NCBI GenBank assembly: GCA_015521945.1
Contig: WANG01000118.1
Location: 1 to 15,563 of the forward strand
Direction of reading: 5' to 3'
From: Candidatus Hydrothermarchaeota archaeon
GTDB taxonomy: Archaea > Hydrothermarchaeota > Hydrothermarchaeia > Hydrothermarchaeales > BMS3B
DNA length: 15,563 bases
Positions 1-4,951 of the stretch are shown here, piece by piece (within the stretch, counting starts at the first letter, position 1; every line of letters begins with the position of its first letter). The position numbers and the translations under genes were made by a program. Under the pieces are notes generated by a model. The model saw only the letters and a program-made list of their open reading frames with translations, was not told the DNA's origin and ran no database searches.

Positions 1-114
1 AGCTTTTTAAAGAGATATAATCCGAAGAGGGCGATGGTTTTTTCTGGTAAGGATTTCGGAGTAAAGAAGGTTGGAAAGACAGAGATTTTATTCCTTCCAC
101 ACTGGATGATTTGA
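1..114 (+). CDS. C-terminal end of probable AAA ATPase with DUF4143-type nuclease-like tail (5' truncated by window)
   Basis: Frame 1 is open from the first base and ends at TGA 112-114, leaving 37 residues. The tail reads LKRYNPKRAMVFSG, then KDFGVKK, then ILFLPHWMI at the very end. An 'N/KPKxAxVxS' strand, a short charged loop and a hydrophobic 'IxFxPxW' close are the usual C-terminus of archaeal and bacterial ATPases with a C-terminal DUF4143 (PD-(D/E)XK-like) region. These proteins are common in accessory islands, and many are uncharacterised. The ATPase domain itself lies outside the window, so the assignment rests only on this short tail. The codons are A+T-rich like the next genes and unlike the core to the right. 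Confidence 0.55.
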   Translation, partial: SFLKRYNPKRAMVFSGKDFGVKKVGKTEILFLPHWMI

Positions 115-134
115 GCTATGTTGAGCCTCGGTGA

Positions 135-266
135 ACTTTAAATGCCAATGAGGCTGCGCTGTGTCCCAATGTTAAACATGGAAACGTATGCGAGGTTTGT
201 GCTCAGTTCATATGCGAGCTGGAGGAGACTCACAGAGATTTAATCATGTTAGCATTAGGGCTATAA
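135..266 (+). pseudogene. Cysteine-rich gene remnant without a start codon
   Basis: Frame 3 is open from just after TGA 132-134 to TAA 264-266 (43 codons). The peptide has four cysteines in a zinc-finger-like layout: ALCPNVKHG, then CEVCAQFIC, then ELEETHRDLIMLALGL. The composition looks like real protein, but the only ATG is at 246, three quarters of the way through, and a stop closes the frame just upstream. It therefore looks like the tail of a decayed gene rather than a functional one. The family is not recognised. It could also be chance, since it is short. Confidence 0.25.
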
Positions 267-286
267 AAGTTTGCGCTAGGTAAAAG

Positions 287-296
287 TGTATAATAT
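287..296 (+). promoter_or_regulatory. Candidate TATA element for the peptidase gene
   Basis: The stretch GTGTATAATA resembles an archaeal TATA box and would place transcription start near 315-320, about 45 bases upstream of the chosen ATG at 363. A second A+T-rich TATA-like run (CTATAAAAG, 261-269) is possible. The A/T run at 337-346 is too close to the start codon to give a leader containing the ribosome binding site. Confidence 0.35.
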
Positions 297-317
297 CGTA
301 TGTTTACGAAATTAGAG

Positions 318-331
318 AATTGCATGCAATT
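318..331. promoter_or_regulatory. Perfect 14-bp palindrome, candidate operator
   Basis: AATTGCATGCAATT is identical to its own reverse complement. It lies 32 bases before the peptidase ATG and about 25 bp downstream of the TATA-like element, where a bound repressor would cover the predicted transcription start. A dimeric helix-turn-helix or ribbon-helix-helix regulator would suit such symmetry. No regulator gene is visible nearby in the window. Confidence 0.35.
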
Positions 332-362
332 GAACATTTAAAAATTAAAAAAGGTGGCAAAT

Positions 363-1178
363 ATGATAAAGCCAGAAACAATAACAGAAGGATTACTATT
401 TTCAACAATAAGGTTACAAACTTCTAAGGGAGTAGGGACTGGCTTTTATTTCTTACTTGAAATAGATGACATGAAAGTACCTGTATTTATTACGAATAGG
501 CATGTTATAGACGATATTAATGAAGTGACATTTTCTCTTCATTTTGCCGAAAAAGAGCGCCCTTCAAGAGAAGTAATAACCATAACATATGAAAGCAACT
601 GGATTCCCCACAACAAATATGATTTAGCTTTTACTTTTGCAGGTCCTCTGTTTGAACAGATAAAAAGGGAGTATAGCAGAGATATTTTTTTAATACCATT
701 AACTGAGAATTTAATTTGGAATAATGAAAAATTAAAAAATCTTTCGGCTGTTGAAGATGTCTTAATGTATGGTTATCCAATAGGATTATACGATGAAAAG
801 AATGTACTTCCTTTAATCCGAAGTGGAGTGACAGCCTCCCATCCTGCCGTAGATTTCAATGGGGAAAAAATAGGTGTCGTTGATATGGCCTGCTTTCCGG
901 GATCTTCTGGAAGTCCTATACTTATTGTAAATGAAGGAAGCTACACTGATAAGAAGAATGGTAGTGTAAATATTGGGAGAAATAGAGTTATATTTTTAGG
1001 GATTTTATTCAGTGGTCCTATATATAATTCGGAGGGAAAGATAGTCACCAAAGAGATACCAACTAGACAAGAAGTGATAAGCCTAACACCCCAAATGATT
1101 AATTTGGGGTATTATATTAAATCTGAAGTTATACTGGATTTCAAAGAGATAATAAGGAAGAGGGTAAAAGGAAGATGA
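363..1178 (+). CDS. Cytoplasmic trypsin-like serine peptidase (S1-type fold)
   Basis: This 271-residue protein has the three catalytic motifs of trypsin-like peptidases in order and with normal spacing: His47 in TNRHVI, Asp87 in KYDLAF, and Ser182 in PGSSGSP. The N-terminal GVGTGFYF (residues 23-30) matches the first beta strand pair of the fold, and MYGYPIGL (135-142) matches the strand before the oxyanion loop. It has no signal peptide and no membrane helix, so it should act inside the cell. It lacks the PDZ domain of the HtrA/DegP group. ATG 363 is preferred over the GTG at 354 because AGGTGG (352-357) then lies 5 bases upstream as a Shine-Dalgarno. It is A+T-rich compared with the core and sits in a segment next to a tRNA gene, consistent with horizontal acquisition. 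Related standalone proteases occur in bacterial and archaeal conflict systems, but that role is inference here. The substrate is unknown. Confidence 0.85.
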   Translation: MIKPETITEGLLFSTIRLQTSKGVGTGFYFLLEIDDMKVPVFITNRHVIDDINEVTFSLHFAEKERPSREVITITYESNWIPHNKYDLAFTFAGPLFEQIKREYSRDIFLIPLTENLIWNNEKLKNLSAVEDVLMYGYPIGLYDEKNVLPLIRSGVTASHPAVDFNGEKIGVVDMACFPGSSGSPILIVNEGSYTDKKNGSVNIGRNRVIFLGILFSGPIYNSEGKIVTKEIPTRQEVISLTPQMINLGYYIKSEVILDFKEIIRKRVKGR

Positions 1179-1327
1179 TGAGGGATGTTAAAATGATTAG
1201 TTCAACTACACACAACAAAGGAGTATCTGAACTCATTTCACTTTCACCTAAATCCTTTACACCACTCAGGACTCTGGATACCTGCCGGAAGTTGTGCGAC
1301 GTAACCTTCAGCAACGCAAAGTTGTGA
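1175..1327 (+). CDS. Possible 50-residue ORF overlapping the peptidase stop (ATGA)
   Basis: ATG 1175-1177 overlaps the peptidase stop TGA 1176-1178, the ATGA arrangement typical of translationally coupled genes. A second ATG follows directly at 1178. The frame runs to TGA 1325-1327. The product (MMRDVKMISS at the start, CDVTFSNAKL at the end) has two cysteines near the C-terminus, no membrane segment and no recognisable family. An alternative frame over the same bases also looks partly protein-like, so this may be chance. If real, it could be a partner or inhibitor of the peptidase, but nothing in the sequence shows that. Confidence 0.2.
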   Translation: MMRDVKMISSTTHNKGVSELISLSPKSFTPLRTLDTCRKLCDVTFSNAKL

Positions 1328-1377
1328 GAGGTAAATTGAGTGAGGATAAATATGCTGATACCAAGACAAATCGTTAA
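1252..1377 (+). pseudogene. Possible gene remnant between peptidase and membrane protein
   Basis: Frame 1 is open from after TAA 1249-1251 to TAA 1375-1377. It encodes a basic, hydrophilic tail reading SGYLPEVVRRNLQQRKVVRG, followed by a lysine- and aspartate-rich end. The segment has good protein-like composition but no ATG in frame, and it overlaps the small ORF at 1175-1327 in another frame. It could be the decayed 3' end of a small DNA-binding or toxin-antitoxin type gene, which cannot be proved here. From 1378 to about 1440 nothing is seen. Confidence 0.2.
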
Positions 1378-1446
1378 ATAAATTATGAAAAATAAGATGT
1401 ACTATTGGATTTGATATTATAAATTTGACAAACGAGCAAAGATATA

Positions 1447-1459
1447 CTTAAATATAAAG
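1447..1459 (+). promoter_or_regulatory. Candidate TATA element for membrane protein gene
   Basis: CTTAAATATAAAG is a good archaeal TATA box. Its centre lies about 40 bases before ATG 1493, giving a predicted transcription start near 1478-1480 and a short leader that contains the AGGAAGGAT ribosome binding site (1482-1490). Confidence 0.45.
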
Positions 1460-1492
1460 AAAATATTTCAAAAGAAAGGATAGGAAGGATAT

Positions 1493-1885
1493 ATGATGAA
1501 CAAAGAATCAATTAGAGAATTTTTAATGCCAGATCTGAGGAAATGCATAGTTTTTCTTGTATTTATGTTTATATGTTTTGCAGGCTATATCCAAAGCTGG
1601 GTATTTAGTGGCAAAGATATAGGATCCCCAAAACCTCCCCTTTTTGACTTACTTGCACCATTCCCTTTTTGGATTGTTTGGGTCTTTCTGCTCTTACCCC
1701 TTATTTTACTATCTAATTTAATTGTTGCAATTTTTGGATACAATGCAGACTTTATTATGCGAGGTTCATTCTGGCTTTTTTGGACAATTAACTTTGTCTA
1801 TTTTTATCTACTTTCCTGTTTGATAATCCTCATTTGGAATAAATTTCAAAAACTAACAAATAACATGGATTTACCTGTATCATAA
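1493..1885 (+). CDS. Small hypothetical membrane protein, three helices
   Basis: The 130-residue product has three strong hydrophobic segments, at about residues 18-37 (FLVFMFICFAGY region), 56-82 (FWIVWVFLLLPLILLSN region) and 92-114 (FWLFWTINFVYFY region). The loops are short and the C-terminus is polar (NKFQKLTNN). The first loop carries a proline-rich GSPKPPLFDLL. No family is recognised. It is aromatic and A+T-rich, like the peptidase gene. ATG 1496 directly after ATG 1493 is an equally possible start, and AGGAAGGAT (1482-1490) serves either. It has its own TATA element and may be independent of the peptidase. The 79 bases from 1886 to 1964 hold no gene. Confidence 0.6.
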   Translation: MMNKESIREFLMPDLRKCIVFLVFMFICFAGYIQSWVFSGKDIGSPKPPLFDLLAPFPFWIVWVFLLLPLILLSNLIVAIFGYNADFIMRGSFWLFWTINFVYFYLLSCLIILIWNKFQKLTNNMDLPVS

Positions 1886-1958
1886 CAATCGCCTAACAAG
1901 CAGGTATCACTAATCCCCTCTTCAGGTGCATCAATGGTACACTCTCCTCCGGCAGGTT

Positions 1959-1964
1959 AAAAAA
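1959..1964 (-). terminator. T-run terminator behind tRNA-Gln
   Basis: On the minus strand six T residues follow the discriminator base of the tRNA directly. Archaeal RNA polymerase stops at such U-runs without needing a hairpin, so this probably ends the dtxR-tRNA transcript. Confidence 0.55.
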
Positions 1965-2037
1965 TAGCCCCGGGCGGATTTGAACCGCCGTCGCGGGATC
2001 CAAAGTCCCGCATGCTTACCAGCTACACCACGGGGCT
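1965..2037 (-). tRNA. tRNA-Gln, anticodon UUG
   Basis: The 73-base sequence folds fully. The acceptor stem is AGCCCCG/CGGGGCT (7 bp) with discriminator A. The D stem is GTGT/GCAT. The anticodon stem is CGGGA/TCCCG with loop CTTTGGA, giving anticodon TTG at positions 34-36. The variable region has 4 bases, and the T stem is GGCGG/CCGCC with loop TTCAAAT. CCA is not encoded. No intron is seen. The 5' end overlaps the stop codon of the upstream dtxR-family gene by two bases, so it is likely released from a shared transcript by RNase P. The 3' end borders the A+T-rich segment, a favoured position for integrase attachment sites. Confidence 0.95.
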
Positions 2038-2461
2038 ATCTCCTGCAGCACTCCCCCTTAGGTATCCTCTTCCCGTGGGGGCACCTTCTGGGATGCCCCA
2101 GCTTCACGCACACCGCCTCTGCAACGCTGCTGCTGATGTGGTGCTCCAGGTCGCACGCCTGCTCATGCACCTCCGAGTCAAGCTCCATCCCCAGGAGCTC
2201 CGTCAGGAGCAGCTCCGCCAGCCTGTGGCTCCTTATCGCCTCCCTCGCGAGCTCCTCCCCCCGCTCCGTCAGCTGTATCCCCACCCTCGGGTAGTACACC
2301 ACCAGCCCCATCCTCTCCATCCGCCTCAGCATCTCCACCGCGCTCGGAGGAGCCACCTTCAGCGCCCTCGCTATATCATTGATTCTGGCGTACTCCCTCT
2401 CCTCCTCCTTCAGGAATATCCACAGCGCCTCCAGGTACTCCTGCATGCTCTCCGTCAGCAT
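2036..2461 (-). CDS. DtxR/MntR-family metal-dependent transcriptional regulator, short form
   Basis: The protein has an N-terminal winged helix (LTESMQEYLEALW to about residue 65, with recognition-helix region VAPPSAVEMLRRM) and a metal-binding dimerisation domain (about 70-141). Candidate ligands align with both DtxR sites: Glu8, Cys103, Glu106 and His107 for the primary site, and His79, Glu83 and His99 for the ancillary site. The CxxEH core with Cys resembles DtxR/IdeR more than MntR, which has Glu there, suggesting iron sensing. The C-terminal SH3-like (FeoA) domain of DtxR is absent, as in MntR. The tail LGHPRRCPHG is typical of the family. ATG 2461 is chosen over GTG 2479 because GGTG lies 5 bases upstream and family members begin close to this point. 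The regulator is divergent from nadA. Its TAG stop (2036-2038) runs into tRNA-Gln. Confidence 0.88.
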   Translation of the reverse strand: MLTESMQEYLEALWIFLKEEEREYARINDIARALKVAPPSAVEMLRRMERMGLVVYYPRVGIQLTERGEELAREAIRSHRLAELLLTELLGMELDSEVHEQACDLEHHISSSVAEAVCVKLGHPRRCPHGKRIPKGECCRR

Positions 2462-2572
2462 CTCAGCACCACTCTGCACGTATATGCATGGGATAACCTC
2501 TGCAACGGTTGGCGTATGCTCAGGCTAAAGTGCAACAATATTTTCAAAAATTAACCCTTCCCCGAGTAGCAG
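2462..2572. promoter_or_regulatory. Divergent promoter region between dtxR-family gene and nadA
   Basis: About 110 bases separate the two divergent genes. A TATA-like GTATATGCA (2480-2488) lies 20-25 bases from the regulator start on the minus strand. The A/T-rich CAATATTTTC (2536-2545) fits a nadA promoter with transcription start near 2565. CAACGGTTG (2503-2511) is a short inverted repeat in the middle. No clear DtxR-type consensus operator is visible, so regulation of either gene by the regulator is inference. Confidence 0.4.
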
Positions 2573-3496
2573 GTGGTTGCATTGCTCACGGATGAAGTTC
2601 TCAGAGAAGTCAGGGAGCTCAAGCAGGACTGCATAGTACTCGCCCACAACTACCAGATACCCGAGATTCAGGAAGTAGCAGACTTCGTGGGCGACTCCTT
2701 AGGGCTCTGCAGGGCAGCGCAGCGCATAGACAAACCCTACATCCTCTTCTGCGGGGTTGACTTCATGGCAGAAAGCGCCGCCCTCCTCAACCCCGACAAA
2801 ACCGTTCTCATGCCCGACCTTGAAGCCCACTGCCCCATGGCAGCCCAGCTTCCCGCAGAGGTGCTGCGCAGGGCAAAAGAAGAGCACCCCGACGCCGCGG
2901 TGGTGCTCTACATCAACACCCGCTTAGAAGCCAGAGCCGAAGCAGACATAATCTGCACCTCAGCCAACGCCGTAAAGATAGTCAGCTCCGTTCCCGAGAA
3001 GAAGGTGCTCTTCGGGCCGGACGCCAACCTCGCCTGGCACGTGCAGCGCCACGTCAGGGACAAGCAGATAATACCCGTACCCGAGAAGGGGCACTGCATC
3101 ACCCACCTGCTGTTCAAGCGGGAGCACGTGGAGCGCGCAAGAGAGGAGCACCCTGAGGCTGAGGTGCTCATCCACCCCGAGTGCACCCCCGAGGTTCAGC
3201 TCCTCGCCGACCACATCTGCAGCACCGAGCAGATGGTCAGGCGCGTTAAGGAGAGCAGCGCGAAGGAGTTCATAATAGGCACCGAGATAGGGCTGGTGCA
3301 CCGCCTCAGGCGTGAGTTTCCCGACAGGCGCTTCTACCCCCTGTACGAGCGTGCAATCTGCAGGACCATGAAGATGAACACCTGGGAGAAGTTCATGCAG
3401 CAGCTCAGAGAGCGTAAGAACGTGGTCAGAATAGACCCCGGGATAGCGGAGCGCGCCATGCTCAGCCTTCAGCGGATGCTTGAGCTGAGCGCTTAG
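2573..3496 (+). CDS. nadA: Quinolinate synthase A
   Basis: NadA condenses iminoaspartate with dihydroxyacetone phosphate to quinolinate, the second step of de novo NAD synthesis, using a [4Fe-4S] cluster. The 307-residue protein has the family motifs LAHNYQIPEIQ (residues 23-33), FVGDSLGL (38-45), VLYINTRLEARAEADIICTS (111-130) and HPEC (201-204). The three cluster cysteines are Cys87 (AHCPMA), Cys204 and Cys263 (ICRTMKMNT). Length and triplication pattern are normal for archaeal NadA. GTG 2573 lies inside AGGTGG (2571-2576). If that run is the Shine-Dalgarno, TTG 2582 five bases later is the true start and only three residues are lost. The usual partners (aspartate oxidase or dehydrogenase, and nadC) are not in the window. 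The 3' end overlaps the convergent membrane-protein gene by 35 bases. Confidence 0.96.
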   Translation: MVALLTDEVLREVRELKQDCIVLAHNYQIPEIQEVADFVGDSLGLCRAAQRIDKPYILFCGVDFMAESAALLNPDKTVLMPDLEAHCPMAAQLPAEVLRRAKEEHPDAAVVLYINTRLEARAEADIICTSANAVKIVSSVPEKKVLFGPDANLAWHVQRHVRDKQIIPVPEKGHCITHLLFKREHVERAREEHPEAEVLIHPECTPEVQLLADHICSTEQMVRRVKESSAKEFIIGTEIGLVHRLRREFPDRRFYPLYERAICRTMKMNTWEKFMQQLRERKNVVRIDPGIAERAMLSLQRMLELSA

Positions 3497-4148
3497 CCTC
3501 CAAGAAGAAGAGCACCCCCGCTAAGGTAATCACCCCCATAGCAAGAGCATCCACCACGGGCGGCACGAGGAAGTACAGCACCTCCACCCCCTGGAAAGCC
3601 CTGCTCACTATCCCCGCCACCAGGTTTAGGATAACCAGAATCAGCCCGTAGAGTATGGCATCCCCCATGTGCTCAATCACCACATCATAGCTCCTCTTCA
3701 TCGCCCTCACGGCGGGGAGCTCCTCAATCACGAGAGCCGTGACCGTGAACATAAGCAGAAAACCCGCGATTATGCCGGGGATGATAAACAGCGCCAGCCC
3801 CAGCAGCACCGTCACACTCACCGCCGCCGAGGCGAGCACCAGGTGCAAAGCCTGCCTCTCAAGCACCCTCACCCCCCTCGCCAGGGAGCTCCTCCCGCTC
3901 TCCGCAATCTCAACCCCCATCCTCACCCCCACACCCTGGGCAATTCCGCTCAGGGCTATGGAGACCCCGAACACAAGCGCGGACACGCCCACCACGCCCG
4001 CCTTAGCCTCCGGCTTGAACCCCAGCTCAGACACGGCGTAGAGCAGCCCCGAGACTATGAAGTTGGCAACCGCAAAGGGCACCGCAATGGAGGGGTTCCT
4101 GAGGAAGTGCCTCACCCCCTCCCTGTACACCCCTATAACATCAATCAT
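3462..4148 (-). CDS. Six-helix membrane protein of the archaeal GPDPase-membrane/DUF4013-like type
   Basis: The 228-residue protein has about six hydrophobic segments after an amphipathic start (YREGVRHFLRNPS). The pattern LFIIPGIIAGFLLMF, then ALVIEELPAVRAMKRSYDVV, then a further helix pair is the hallmark of archaeal membrane proteins annotated as DUF4013/DUF7847 or 'glycerophosphoryl diester phosphodiesterase membrane domain'. Their function is unknown, and no catalytic motif is seen. The ATG starts 3 bases after the stop of the GXGXG glutamate synthase subunit, with GGGTGAG immediately before it, so it is the last gene of that operon. Its 3' end overlaps nadA on the other strand. The link to glutamate metabolism may be only positional. 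Confidence 0.75.
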   Translation of the reverse strand: MIDVIGVYREGVRHFLRNPSIAVPFAVANFIVSGLLYAVSELGFKPEAKAGVVGVSALVFGVSIALSGIAQGVGVRMGVEIAESGRSSLARGVRVLERQALHLVLASAAVSVTVLLGLALFIIPGIIAGFLLMFTVTALVIEELPAVRAMKRSYDVVIEHMGDAILYGLILVILNLVAGIVSRAFQGVEVLYFLVPPVVDALAMGVITLAGVLFFLEAKRSAQASAEG

Positions 4149-4151
4149 CTC

Positions 4152-4949
4152 TCACCCTTCCTTCGCATCCGAGTACATATCCGCAAAGGGGCGGTGCGAC
4201 TTCGGCACCACCTTGGTAAACTCTGCATTAAGCACCTCCTCGGGATTCAGGCTGAAGATGGAGCAGAACTCCCCCACCTCAGCCTCCAAGAAGCGCCGGT
4301 CATCATGGGTGAGCTTCTCCACCTTTGCACCGTACCCGAGCCTGTCCTCATCCACCTCATCCCTCAGGTATATGGCACCCCCGTGGATGCCCGTGGCAAG
4401 CCACTCCCCGGCAATCTCGGGATAGGTCTCAAGCCTCTCCAGCCCCAGCACCACTATCCTTCCACCCGCCATGTACTCACCCAGGAAGTCGCCGGCTGTG
4501 CCCCCAATCACCAGCACTGGCACCTGCTCCCTGTACTCCTTCATGTGAATACCCACACGGTATCCCACGTGCCCCCGCACGAATATCTTACCCCCCCGCA
4601 TGCTGTGCCCTATTATATCGGTGCCATGCCCGTGCACTATTATCCTGCCCGCGTTCATGGTGTTCCCGGCACCATCCTGCACATCACCGAAAACCACCAC
4701 CGTGGGACCGTTGGCAAAAGCAGCCAAATCATCACCCGCAACACCGTGAATCTCAATATAGCAATCACACCTGAGCCCGTCGGCGATGTACCTCTGCCCG
4801 TTCACATTGATGAGCCTCAGCTTCCTCTCACCCTTCTCCACGAGCTCGTTTATCACCTCATTCAGCTCGCGGTAGTGCACACCCTTAGCATCAACAACCA
4901 CAAACTCGCCTTCCCTGCTCACCTTTGCCTTTCTCAGCGGAATCTCCAT
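4152..4949 (-). CDS. Glutamate synthase GXGXG (alpha-3) subunit, archaeal split type
   Basis: This 265-residue protein corresponds to the C-terminal right-handed beta-helix of bacterial GltB, which in archaea is a separate gene. It shows the repeating glycine pattern of that helix: GDVQDGAGNTMNAGRIIVHG, GHSMRGGKIFVRG, GGTAGDFLGEYMAGGRIVVLG and ATGIHGGAIYLR. In the whole enzyme this helix is structural and holds the channel between the glutaminase and synthase sites. The C-terminal FSLNPEEVLNAEFTKVVPKS is an extension beyond the helix. It starts 2 bases after the gltB stop and is followed 3 bases later by the membrane-protein gene, so it is in one operon. Similar repeats occur in formylmethanofuran dehydrogenase subunit C, but the neighbours settle the assignment. 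Confidence 0.92.
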   Translation of the reverse strand: MEIPLRKAKVSREGEFVVVDAKGVHYRELNEVINELVEKGERKLRLINVNGQRYIADGLRCDCYIEIHGVAGDDLAAFANGPTVVVFGDVQDGAGNTMNAGRIIVHGHGTDIIGHSMRGGKIFVRGHVGYRVGIHMKEYREQVPVLVIGGTAGDFLGEYMAGGRIVVLGLERLETYPEIAGEWLATGIHGGAIYLRDEVDEDRLGYGAKVEKLTHDDRRFLEAEVGEFCSIFSLNPEEVLNAEFTKVVPKSHRPFADMYSDAKEG

Positions 4950-4951
4950 GC

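Noticed and set aside
1872..1906. TACCTG/CAGGTA inverted repeat as a hairpin terminator after the membrane gene
   Set aside because: The arms are six bases, the loop is over 20 bases and no T-run follows on the + strand, so a terminator is not supported.
2012..2554. + strand open frame covering the tRNA and the regulator
   Set aside because: It runs antisense through a fully folded tRNA and a clear DtxR-family gene, and its sequence is compositionally abnormal.
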